A program made the translations under genes and the position numbers. Positions 1 through 7,141 of a DNA stretch of 13,282 nt are shown one piece after another. The DNA is from Atribacterota bacterium (GTDB taxonomy: Bacteria > Atribacterota > Phoenicimicrobiia > Phoenicimicrobiales > Phoenicimicrobiaceae). Location of the stretch: assembly GCA_030668465.1 (NCBI GenBank), contig DAOUTX010000011.1, forward strand, positions 1 through 13,282. The letters run 5' to 3'. A model generated the notes under the pieces. That model was not told the origin of the DNA. It searched no databases and worked only from the letters and a program-made list of their open reading frames with translations. Position 1 is the first letter of the stretch; every line of letters begins with the position of its first letter.

Positions 1-77
1 AACATAACACTAAAAAAGCCGGAGAAGCTATGCTAAAACATCTGAGAAATGTAAGAGAAGCTTTGGTGAAAATATAA
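1..77 (+). CDS. C-terminal tail of a probable GntR/FadR-family regulator (partial)
   Basis: The frame beginning at base 3 is open from the window edge to a TAA at 75-77 and gives 24 residues. They include AGEAMLKHLRNVREAL. This has the pattern of the last helix of FCD domains (an Ala, then Met-x-x-His-Leu, then a basic and hydrophobic helix), which closes many FadR-subfamily GntR regulators. The gene starts outside the window, so the DNA-binding domain cannot be seen. It lies 95 bases upstream of the AtuA-like gene on the same strand, where a local regulator of a catabolic cluster is often found. That the reading frame is a real gene end is fairly likely. The family call rests on one helix and is tentative. 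Confidence 0.5.
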   Translation, partial: HNTKKAGEAMLKHLRNVREALVKI

Positions 78-172
78 AATTAGATAGAAAATTATATTAA
101 GAATTGGAAAAAGTAGAACAAAGATTAGGATATTCAAAGAATATTATTTAGTAAAAGTGAGGAGATTATACT

Positions 173-1531
173 ATGAAAGAAATAAGAGTTCTATCACCTG
201 TAGGGATGTTGGGATATGGTTTCCCAGCAGAATCTTTTCAGAAAGGTTTAGAAAAAAAGCCCCATGTTATAGCTGCCGATGCCGGTTCTACTGATGCCGG
301 TCCTCATAAATTAGGAGCAGGAGTGGGTATTGTAAGTAAAGAAGCAACCAAAAAAGACCTTACTTTAATGATAACTGCAGGATGTGAAAATAAAATTCCG
401 GTTATTATCGGTTCTGCCGGAGGTTCCGGGGCCGAAGTCCATCTTAATTGGACCTCAGAAATAGTAAAAGAAATTGCTAAAGAGAAAAACCTACACTTTA
501 AGATGGCCTTGATTCACGCGGAAGTTGAGAAAGATTATCTTCAAAAGAAGTTAGCCCAAGGGAAAATAAAACCTTTAGGCCCTGTTCCCGAATTAACTTC
601 TAAAGATATAGAAGAAGCTACTCGAATTGTGGCAGTAATGGGAGTGCACTCTCATATAAAAGCTTTAGAGATGGGGGCAGAGGTTATTATTGCAGGTCGT
701 TCCAATGACCCGGCTATGTTTGCCGCTCTTCCTATTAAAGAAGGGTATGATCCTGGTCTGGCTTTACATATGGGAAAAATTTTAGAATGTGGAGCTATGG
801 CCTCTACTCCCGGGACCACCTCTGATTGTATGATGGCGTATTTAAGAGAGGATTGTTTTATAGTAGAACCGACTAATGCCCTGCGAAAATGTGTCCCTAG
901 TACAGTAGCTGCCCACACTCTTTATGAAAAATCGAGCCCCTTGCATATTATTGGCCCGGAAGGAGTAGTTGATGTTACCGGATGTAAATTTGAACAGTAT
1001 AGCGAAAGAGCAGTAAAAGTATCGGGCTCCAAATTAAAGAAGAGCGAAACCATTAATATAAAATTGGAGGGGGCAAGCAAGGTAGCTTATCGGACCATAT
1101 GTATCGCCGGGTTAAGAGATCCTATTATGATTAAACAGATTGATGAGTGTGAAAAACATGTTCGTAAAACAGTAGCCACTTATTTTAGTGATATTCCTTC
1201 CCAAGATTACCGATTAATCTTTCATATCTACGGGAAGAATGGAGTAATGGGAGAATTAGAGCCTCGGAAAGAGATTACCTCTCATGAACTTTGTCTGATC
1301 TTGGAAGTCGTGGCCAAAGACCAGGAGCTGGCCAATACCATTTGTGCTTTTGCTCGGTCTACTTTAATGCATTATTCCTACAAGGGGCGCGTTGCTACTG
1401 CCGGGAATTTAGCTTTCCCCTATGCTCCTTCAGATATACCCACCGGGGCAGTATATAGATTTAATATTCATCACTTGATAAAAGTCAATGACCCTGATGA
1501 ACTTTTTTCCATAGAAATGATAGAAGTTTGA
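173..1531 (+). CDS. AtuA-family (DUF1446) protein
   Basis: A 452-residue protein of the acyclic terpene utilisation AtuA / DUF1446 family. Family-like glycine-rich segments are visible: AADAGSTDAGPHKLGAG (34-50), IIGSAGGSGAEVHL (78-91), AGRSNDPAMFAALP (174-187) and a Cys/Gly-rich stretch, LECGAMASTPGTTSDCM (204-220). AtuA is needed for acyclic terpene catabolism in Pseudomonas, but its reaction is not settled, and most homologues sit with unrelated carboxylic-acid genes. The start is backed by GAGGAG at 159-164, eight bases upstream. The protein is shorter than AtuA proteins of about 600 residues. The DUF4387 gene 33 bases downstream may be its partner. No signal peptide or membrane segment is seen, so it is probably cytosolic. 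Family assignment is strong; substrate unknown. Confidence 0.88.
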   Translation: MKEIRVLSPVGMLGYGFPAESFQKGLEKKPHVIAADAGSTDAGPHKLGAGVGIVSKEATKKDLTLMITAGCENKIPVIIGSAGGSGAEVHLNWTSEIVKEIAKEKNLHFKMALIHAEVEKDYLQKKLAQGKIKPLGPVPELTSKDIEEATRIVAVMGVHSHIKALEMGAEVIIAGRSNDPAMFAALPIKEGYDPGLALHMGKILECGAMASTPGTTSDCMMAYLREDCFIVEPTNALRKCVPSTVAAHTLYEKSSPLHIIGPEGVVDVTGCKFEQYSERAVKVSGSKLKKSETINIKLEGASKVAYRTICIAGLRDPIMIKQIDECEKHVRKTVATYFSDIPSQDYRLIFHIYGKNGVMGELEPRKEITSHELCLILEVVAKDQELANTICAFARSTLMHYSYKGRVATAGNLAFPYAPSDIPTGAVYRFNIHHLIKVNDPDELFSIEMIEV

Positions 1532-1564
1532 AATAATAAAAAGTTTGAAAAGGAGAATATATAA

Positions 1565-1891
1565 ATGACTAATGAAGTTTCGATTATAGATTTAGTAAAA
1601 GTAATCAGAAGTAAAAATGCCGGTCCTTTTGAGTTGACCTTTGATATAATTTTTAAAGATAAGGAAACTTACGAAAAAGTTAAGAAAACCAAAGTAATTA
1701 CTAAAGAACTTATTGCCAAGGTCTATCATATTCCTATTGAGAAAGTTCTTCATTTTGTAGAATTTGACCCTGCTAATGCCATAAAGGCAACTATTGTAAG
1801 ACCGGTGGATTCGGGAAGTATCGGGGAGACTGATGTTTATGGTGCTCAACAACATGCCCCACTTTTAGAGATCAAAATACCATATAATTAA
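1565..1891 (+). CDS. DUF4387 family protein
   Basis: A 108-residue protein with the DUF4387 pattern: RSKNAGPFELTFDI (15-28) near the N-terminus and YGAQQHAPLLEI (92-103) at the C-terminus. DUF4387 genes are commonly found directly after AtuA/DUF1446 genes, as here, and the two products probably act together. No biochemical role is established. AAGGAG lies about ten bases before the ATG. The TAA stop overlaps an ATG by one base, but the real start of the next gene is probably the ATG at 1909. Short, soluble and without cysteines. Family call is confident, function unknown. Confidence 0.85.
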   Translation: MTNEVSIIDLVKVIRSKNAGPFELTFDIIFKDKETYEKVKKTKVITKELIAKVYHIPIEKVLHFVEFDPANAIKATIVRPVDSGSIGETDVYGAQQHAPLLEIKIPYN

Positions 1892-1896
1892 TGAAT

Positions 1897-1903
1897 AAGG
1901 AGG
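1897..1903 (+). promoter_or_regulatory. Ribosome binding site deciding the HD-gene start
   Basis: AAGGAGG lies five bases before ATG 1909. The earlier in-frame ATG at 1891 overlaps the preceding stop codon and has no purine-rich site in front of it. The site therefore favours 1909. Confidence 0.75.
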
Positions 1904-1908
1904 AAAAA

Positions 1909-2439
1909 ATGAGAGAAGGTCTTTTAAAATTGATTCCAGAATTTAATTTAATTAAAGATTCAGATCTGAAGGAAAGAGTTTTGAAAGTTTGGGAGATTGC
2001 TCTTGCTGCCGGGGGGTGGGAAGTGAGTGACCTACAAAGAATGCCCTTTACTTTATTAATTGAAACTTGTCCGTGTAATATGATTGAACACATTAGGGGA
2101 GTAGTAAATGTTTCTGTGAATGCTGCGGAGGCTCTTAAAAGTATCTATGAGGATAAAGTAAAAATCAGTGAGGATTACCTTGTTGCCGGGGCATTACTTC
2201 ATGATATTGGGAAATTAATAGAATATAAAGAGGAGAAGGGAAAATTTGTTCAAAGCAATTTAGGGAAATTAGTTCGTCATCCCATATCCGGAGTGGGACT
2301 TTGTTATAGTCAGGGCATTCCCGAAGAAGTAATGCATATTATTGCCTCCCATTCCTGGGAAGGAGGACGTTCCAAGCGAACTCCGGAAGCCATTATTGTC
2401 CACCATGCTGATTTTACCAATTTCGAACAATTTAAATAA
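1909..2439 (+). CDS. HD-domain phosphohydrolase
   Basis: With the start at ATG 1909 the product has 176 residues; an in-frame ATG at 1891 would add six. The HD metal site is visible in order: His61 (EHIRGV), His98-Asp99 in ALLHDIGK, His124 (VRHPISG), His148 (ASHSW) and His165-His166/Asp168 (VHHADF). HD proteins are metal-dependent hydrolases of phosphate esters or nucleotides, but this one lacks a second domain that would name a substrate. Its tight coupling to the AtuA-like and DUF4387 genes suggests a shared pathway or a housekeeping/repair role in it. The N-terminal 60 residues are helical and contain CPC (54-56). Domain call is strong, function unknown. Confidence 0.85.
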   Translation: MREGLLKLIPEFNLIKDSDLKERVLKVWEIALAAGGWEVSDLQRMPFTLLIETCPCNMIEHIRGVVNVSVNAAEALKSIYEDKVKISEDYLVAGALLHDIGKLIEYKEEKGKFVQSNLGKLVRHPISGVGLCYSQGIPEEVMHIIASHSWEGGRSKRTPEAIIVHHADFTNFEQFK

Positions 2440-2542
2440 ATTTAAATATCAAAACATAATTTTAAATTAAAAGATATTATTAAAAAGGTATCTTTACTAT
2501 TAAAATAATTAATTTCTTAATAAACAGAACTTGTCTTATTAA

Positions 2543-2585
2543 AACTAATTAACTAGCTAACCAACTAACTAACCAACTAACTAAA
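2543..2585 (+). repeat. ACTA/ACCA low-complexity intergenic repeat, copy 1
   Basis: A run of four-base units (mostly AACT and AACC) ends just before the ribosome binding site of the dehydratase large-subunit gene. CTAACCAACTAACTAA occurs at 2557-2572 and again at 2569-2584. TTAACTAGCTAAC occurs at 2549-2561 and is exactly repeated before the riboswitch-controlled gene. The rest of the 160-base gap is very AT-rich. It includes a weak hairpin, AAAGATA (2470-2476) with TATCTTT (2489-2495), and no clear T-tract. Confidence 0.7.
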
Positions 2586-2599
2586 TAAGGAGGATAGAT

Positions 2600-3859
2600 A
2601 TGGGTAAGACCTTTGCAGAGAAGATATTAGCCCTTAAATCGGGTAAAAAAAGTGTAATTGTCGGAGAAATTGTGACTGTGTCTCCGGATATAGTAATGTC
2701 TCATGATAATACCGCCGCAATAGCTAAAAAATTCAAACAGATTGGAATTGATAAAGTAAAACATCCGGAGAAGATAGTAATACCCCTGGATCACTGTGTC
2801 CCTGCAGCAACAGAAAAATATGCCGCTAATCATAAAGAGATAAGAGAATTTGTCCAGGAGCAAAAAATTAAAAATTTTTATGACATTAATACCGGAATCT
2901 GTCATCAGGTTCTTCCGGAAAAAGGACACATCATTCCCGGAAGTCTAATTTTAGGAGCAGATTCCCATACTACTACTTATGGAGCATTTGGTGCTTTTTC
3001 AACCGGGATTGGCAGAAGCGAAGTAGCTTCCATCTGGGCAACAGATGAAATCTGGCTTAGAGTTCCGGAGGCTATTAAGATAAATATTGAAGGAGAAATT
3101 CCTTCCGGAATATATCCCAAGGACATAATCCTCCACATTATTGGGGATTTAGGTGCGGATGGAGCATTGTATAAAGCAGTAGAGTTTAGCGGAAAAGTAG
3201 TTAAGGAAATGGATAACGGGGGTAGAATGACCCTATGTAATATGGCAGTGGAGATAGGGGCTAAGATTGGCTATGTAGAACCAGATGAAAGAACTATACA
3301 ATGGCTTGCTCCAAAAACCAATAAAAAATATGAAATAATAAAATCAGATGATGATGCTGAGTTTGAAAAAATCATAGATTATGATATAAGTGGTCTAGAA
3401 CCTCAAGTTGCCTGTCCCCATACCGTAGATAATGTAAAACCTGTATCAAAGGTAGCAGGGACTAAGTTTAATCAGGCATTGATTGGAACCTGCACTAACG
3501 GAAGGATAGAAGATTTAAAAATTGCCAGTAAAATTCTTCGTGGTAAAAAGATTTCTAACGGAGTTAGACTTTTAGTCTTTCCTGCCTCGATGGAGGTCTT
3601 TGCCCAGGCGATGGAATTAGGAATCCTTCAGGAATTAGTTAAAAGTGGGGCAGTAATAATGAATCCGGGATGCGGACCCTGTTTGGGTGCTCATGAAGGA
3701 GCCTTAGCCTCGGGAGAGGTTTGCTTGAGTACTGCTAATAGAAATTTTAAGGGAAGAATGGGGTGTAAAGAGGCAGAAGTTTACCTGGCCAGTCCCGCAA
3801 CCGTAGCGATTTCTTCCCTCTATGGCGAGATTACCGATATAACGAGGGATTTAAAATGA
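2600..3859 (+). CDS. Aconitase-superfamily dehydratase, large subunit (LeuC/homoaconitase type)
   Basis: A 419-residue large subunit of the two-subunit isopropylmalate isomerase/homoaconitase family. It should isomerise a 2- or 3-hydroxy tri- or dicarboxylate with a 4Fe-4S cluster. The cluster ligands are visible: Cys298 in GTCTNGR and Cys358/Cys361 in NPGCGPCLGAHEG. Other family motifs are GADSHTTTYGAFG (119-131) and RNFKGRMG (381-388). The length fits the roughly 420-residue archaeal/clostridial subfamily rather than the roughly 466-residue E. coli LeuC. A strong GGAGG (2589-2593) precedes the ATG. It overlaps the small-subunit gene by four bases. No leuA or leuB neighbour is present, so leucine synthesis is not the obvious role. 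Homoaconitate, dimethylmalate or methyl-branched substrates are alternatives. Confidence 0.9.
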   Translation: MGKTFAEKILALKSGKKSVIVGEIVTVSPDIVMSHDNTAAIAKKFKQIGIDKVKHPEKIVIPLDHCVPAATEKYAANHKEIREFVQEQKIKNFYDINTGICHQVLPEKGHIIPGSLILGADSHTTTYGAFGAFSTGIGRSEVASIWATDEIWLRVPEAIKINIEGEIPSGIYPKDIILHIIGDLGADGALYKAVEFSGKVVKEMDNGGRMTLCNMAVEIGAKIGYVEPDERTIQWLAPKTNKKYEIIKSDDDAEFEKIIDYDISGLEPQVACPHTVDNVKPVSKVAGTKFNQALIGTCTNGRIEDLKIASKILRGKKISNGVRLLVFPASMEVFAQAMELGILQELVKSGAVIMNPGCGPCLGAHEGALASGEVCLSTANRNFKGRMGCKEAEVYLASPATVAISSLYGEITDITRDLK

Positions 3860-4359
3860 GTATTAAAAGAAAAGTATGGAAATATGGTGATGATGTAAAT
3901 ACTGATGTTATCTTTCCAGGGAAATATACTTATACCATAACTGATCCAAAAGAGATGGCTATTTATGCCCTGGAGGATCTTGACCCGAAGTTTGCCAAAG
4001 AAGTTAAAAAGGAAGATATTATTGTTGCGGGAAGGAACTTTGGCTGCGGTAGTTCTCGGGAACAAGCCGCAACCTGTTTAAAATATGCTGGAGTGGGAGC
4101 AATTGTTGCCAAATCATTTTCCAGAATATTTTTTAGAAATGCAATTAACCAGGGGCTTCCACTGGTTCAGTGTAAAGAAGCAGTAGAGAATATATCTTCA
4201 GGTGAGACAATCACTATTGATTTTGAAAAAGGAGAATTATCTTGTAAAAAAGATATTTTTAAATTTCCTCCTTTGCCAGAATCGGTGTTAGGAATTCTTA
4301 AAGATGGAGGACTTATCCCCCATACAAAGAAAATATTAAAAATTAAAGAAGGAAAATAA
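3856..4359 (+). CDS. Aconitase-superfamily dehydratase, small subunit (LeuD type)
   Basis: A 167-residue swivel-domain subunit that partners the preceding large subunit; the genes share an ATGA overlap, so translation is probably coupled. The N-terminus WKYGDDVNTDVIFPGKY and the active-site segment GRNFGCGSSREQA (59-71) are typical of LeuD. The substrate-selecting loop after the first strand reads YTYTITDP (24-31). As I recall, characterised homoaconitases carry YLRT-type residues here and isopropylmalate isomerases carry other hydrophobic versions. This loop matches neither well and appears one residue longer. The substrate therefore cannot be named from sequence alone, although the subunit role is clear. 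Confidence 0.9.
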   Translation: MSIKRKVWKYGDDVNTDVIFPGKYTYTITDPKEMAIYALEDLDPKFAKEVKKEDIIVAGRNFGCGSSREQAATCLKYAGVGAIVAKSFSRIFFRNAINQGLPLVQCKEAVENISSGETITIDFEKGELSCKKDIFKFPPLPESVLGILKDGGLIPHTKKILKIKEGK

Positions 4360-4363
4360 AATT

Positions 4364-5482
4364 ATGACAAAATATAAGATAGCCTGGTTGCCAGGCGATG
4401 GAGTAGGTAATGATGTTATGGAGGCTGCAAAGATTGCATTGGATGAATTAAAATTTGATGCGGAATATATTTATGGTGACATAGGTTGGGAATTTTGGAA
4501 AAAAGAAGGAAATCCTTTACCTGAAAGAACCATAAAAATTCTCAAAGAGACTGATTGTTGTCTTTTTGGGGCAATAACTTCTAAACCTAAAGAGGAGGCA
4601 GAAAGGGAGCTTGCTCCCGAGCTTAAAGGAAAAGGCTATGTTTATTCGAGTCCCATTGTAAGATTACGTCAGGAATTTAAATTACATACCAGCTTAAGAC
4701 CCTGTAAAGCTTATAAAGGGAATCCTCTTAATTACCGCGATGATATAGATTTAGTGGTTTTTAGGGAAAACACCGAAGGATTATACAGTGGAGTGGAATT
4801 TCATCCTTTGCCCAAAGAGGTAATGAGTTCTCTTTCAGAAAATCATCCTAAGATGAAAAGATTTAAAAATACTTCCTTAGAAGATATTGCTTTGTCTTGT
4901 AGGATCTTTACTCGGAAGGCCTGCCAATCTATTGTTCGTCAGGGCTTTGAATATGCTAAGAAATTTAACAGAAATTCAGTTACTGTTATTGAGAAACCAA
5001 ATGTAATTAGAGAAACCAGTGGGTTGATGGTAAGAGAAGCCCGCAAGATTGCTCAAGAATATTCTGGAATCGAACTCTGGGAGACGAACATAGATGCAAT
5101 GTGTATGTGGTTAGTTAAGAACCCTCAAAATTATAGTGTCCTGGTTTCTTCAAATATGTTCGGGGATATAGTTTCTGATCTTTGTGCACAATTGATAGGA
5201 GGTTTAGGGTTTGCTTCCAGTGCTAATATCGGCGATGATTATGCTCTCTTTGAACCAACTCATGGCTCTGCTCCCAAATATGCAGGGCAATACAAAGTAA
5301 ATCCCATGGCGATGCTTTTAACGGTTAAATTAATGTTGGATTATTTAGGGGAAAAGGAATCAGCTCAAAGATTAGAAAATTCTATTGCTCAGGTTATTGA
5401 GGAAGGAAAAGTCAGGACTTACGATTTAGGAGGAACATCCTCTACTTTAGATGTAGCCAAAGAAGTAGCCAGAAAAATATAA
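4364..5482 (+). CDS. Isocitrate/isopropylmalate/homoisocitrate dehydrogenase family
   Basis: A 372-residue beta-decarboxylating dehydrogenase that oxidises a 2-hydroxy acid with a 3-carboxylate and releases CO2. Visible signs are GDGVGNDV (11-18), the arginine cluster VRLRQEFKLHTSLRP (99-113), catalytic Tyr141 in ENTEGLYSG, Lys211 in EKPNV, and metal aspartates 244, 268 and 272. HGSAPKYAG (300-308) carries Lys305-Tyr306, the pair used by E. coli isocitrate dehydrogenase to bind NADP. NAD enzymes usually have Asp-Ile there, so NADP use is inferred. ENTEGLY is more like isocitrate/homoisocitrate enzymes than leuB. It starts four bases after the small subunit, so it most likely acts on the product of that dehydratase. 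Confidence 0.88.
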   Translation: MTKYKIAWLPGDGVGNDVMEAAKIALDELKFDAEYIYGDIGWEFWKKEGNPLPERTIKILKETDCCLFGAITSKPKEEAERELAPELKGKGYVYSSPIVRLRQEFKLHTSLRPCKAYKGNPLNYRDDIDLVVFRENTEGLYSGVEFHPLPKEVMSSLSENHPKMKRFKNTSLEDIALSCRIFTRKACQSIVRQGFEYAKKFNRNSVTVIEKPNVIRETSGLMVREARKIAQEYSGIELWETNIDAMCMWLVKNPQNYSVLVSSNMFGDIVSDLCAQLIGGLGFASSANIGDDYALFEPTHGSAPKYAGQYKVNPMAMLLTVKLMLDYLGEKESAQRLENSIAQVIEEGKVRTYDLGGTSSTLDVAKEVARKI

Positions 5483-5512
5483 AGTGATTAGTAATGAGTA
5501 ATAAGTAATACA

Positions 5513-5593
5513 TAGTTAGCTAGTTACATAGTTAATTGGTTAATTAGTTGAAGGATAAATGCTAAACCAGGTGACTATCTAACCAACTAACTA
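5513..5593 (+). repeat. Inverted copy of the TAACTAGCTAAC/CTAACCAACT repeat family, copy 2
   Basis: The left arm TAGTTAGCTAGTTA (5513-5526) and right arm TAACCAACTAACTA (5580-5593) are complementary at 12 of 14 positions, so the transcript could form a long hairpin before the PrpD-like gene. The left arm contains the reverse complement of TAACTAGCTAAC, which is seen in direct orientation before 2600 and 8730. The right arm repeats the CTAACCAACTAACTAA of copy 1. The hairpin is not followed by a T-tract, so it does not look like an intrinsic terminator. Confidence 0.6.
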
Positions 5594-5613
5594 AACTGAA
5601 AGGAAGGTGAAAA

Positions 5614-6987
5614 ATGGAGACTATAAGTCAAAGATGGGCTAAATTTGCCCTGGGATTAAATTATGAAAATATTCCTTCTGTAGCTTTAGAGGAAGCCAAA
5701 CGATTTCTTTTAGATAGCGTAGGTTGCGCTTTTTCTGCTCTGAATAACAAAGATACCCAAGCAGCTTATAATTATATTCAGGGTCTGGGAGGAAAAGGGC
5801 AAGCTACTATTATCGGATGGGGAACAAAGGCAAATTTACCACAGGCTACTTTAATAAATTCCCTCTTAGTTAGGGCTCTCGATTATAATGATATTTACTG
5901 GGAACAGGATCCCTCTCATCCTTCGGATATTATTCCTGCTGTACTTAGTACCGGAGAGTTTATAAAAAAAGATGGGAAAGAAGTACTGGTAGGGATAGTA
6001 CTTGCCTATGAATTAGAGATGCGTTTATGCCTGGCTGCTTTTCCCGGAGTTCGGGAGATTGGCTGGCATCATGCAACACTGACTCAATTGGTAAGCCCTG
6101 TAGTTGCTGGAAGGATGTTGGGTTTAAGTGAGGAAGAGATAGTTGCTGCCATGGGGATTAGTGGTTCCTCTCATTTTACTTTAGGGGGAGTAGTAGCTGG
6201 TCATCTTACCAATATGAAGAATGCCGCTGACCCTTTGGCAGTTGAATCAGGTGTACGAGCTGCCTTGTTAGCCAGCAAAGGTTATACCGGCCCGGTCGAG
6301 GTATTTGAAGGAAAAGAAGGATTATTTGAAGTGTTGGATAAAGTAAAATGGGATAAGGATATTTTAACCAAAGAGTTAGGAGAAAAGTTTCTGATTAATG
6401 AATGTGGGTATAAGGCTTTTCCCACTGAAGCCTTAACTCATCAACCGATTACCGCTGCCATAGAGGTGATGCAGGAAAATAATCTTAATCCCCAAGAAGT
6501 AAAGGAAGTTTTGGTAGAGACTACTACTCGGGGAGCAGATATTCTTTCTGATCCCAGTAAATATAAACCTACTACCAAGGAAACAGCTGATCATTCGCTT
6601 CCTTATTGTATAGCGGTGGCTGTGGCGAAAGGGAATGTTCTCCCTTCTGATTTTGAGGAAGATGCTTTACGAGATCCTTTTGTTTGGTCATTGCTCGACA
6701 AGATCAAGGTAGTAGCCCATCCTGAAATTGATGCCCTCTTCCCTAAAATAAAACGAGCAATTGTCATCATTAAAACTTCTCAAGGGGAATTTAAGAAACA
6801 GGAAGATTTTGCCAAAGGCCAATCGGAAAGACCTCTTAGTGAGAAAGAACTCATTTCTAAGTTTAAAGCTAACTCGGAGAAAAAGATTTCTTTTTCCAGA
6901 ATGGAAACAATAATAAAGGCAACTCAAGAACTGGAAAACATTAATGAAATTGGAAAATATATGGAACTTTTGGTAAGAAATAAATAA
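5614..6987 (+). CDS. MmgE/PrpD family protein (2-methylcitrate-dehydratase-like)
   Basis: A 457-residue member of the MmgE/PrpD family, whose known members include 2-methylcitrate dehydratase, cis-aconitate decarboxylase and iminodisuccinate epimerase. Family features are the helical N-terminus LEEAKRFLLDSVGCAF (25-40), RALDYNDIYWEQDPSHPSD (87-105), LTNMKNAADPLAVESGV (198-214) and YKAFPTEALTHQPITAA (266-282), and the length is normal. A purine-rich AAGGAAGGTG site supports the ATG. The enzyme needs no cluster. Its position directly after an iron-sulfur dehydratase pair and a beta-decarboxylating dehydrogenase points to a tricarboxylate or branched dicarboxylate substrate. That substrate cannot be read from sequence. 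It has its own 131-base leader and may be a separate transcript or be read through. Confidence 0.88.
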   Translation: METISQRWAKFALGLNYENIPSVALEEAKRFLLDSVGCAFSALNNKDTQAAYNYIQGLGGKGQATIIGWGTKANLPQATLINSLLVRALDYNDIYWEQDPSHPSDIIPAVLSTGEFIKKDGKEVLVGIVLAYELEMRLCLAAFPGVREIGWHHATLTQLVSPVVAGRMLGLSEEEIVAAMGISGSSHFTLGGVVAGHLTNMKNAADPLAVESGVRAALLASKGYTGPVEVFEGKEGLFEVLDKVKWDKDILTKELGEKFLINECGYKAFPTEALTHQPITAAIEVMQENNLNPQEVKEVLVETTTRGADILSDPSKYKPTTKETADHSLPYCIAVAVAKGNVLPSDFEEDALRDPFVWSLLDKIKVVAHPEIDALFPKIKRAIVIIKTSQGEFKKQEDFAKGQSERPLSEKELISKFKANSEKKISFSRMETIIKATQELENINEIGKYMELLVRNK

Positions 6988-7141
6988 ACGTAAAATTAAA
7001 TTAGTTAAAAATTTTATTGCAAAATTAAGAAAGAAAAATATTTTTTTGTTTTAACGATAATAAATATAAATGGTATATAGTATAGTTAAAAATAAGAGAA
7101 GTGGAATTAAAGATATATAAATTTGGGAAGGTGATTTAAAT

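Noticed and set aside
652..918. Open frame on the minus strand inside the AtuA-like gene, with similar ones at 1592-1855, 2627-2929, 7216-7470, 9137-9466 and 12411-12673
   Set aside because: All lie opposite well-supported genes, show no recognisable domain and no convincing ribosome binding site.
2470..2495. Terminator after the HD gene
   Set aside because: The stem is seven A/T-rich pairs plus two wobble pairs and is not followed by a T-tract.
2543..2585. CRISPR-like appearance of regularly repeated ACTA/ACCA units
   Set aside because: The unit is four bases with no unique spacers; this is low-complexity DNA.
2600..5482. A leucine biosynthesis operon (leuCDB)
   Set aside because: The gene order fits, but leuA is absent, the dehydrogenase has ENTEGLYSG and an NADP-type Lys-Tyr pair, and the LeuD loop is atypical. 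The general family names are kept instead.
7046..7079. A promoter before the first saccharopine-dehydrogenase-family gene (TTGTTT and TATATA)
   Set aside because: The spacing is 22 bases and the DNA is AT-rich enough to give such matches by chance.
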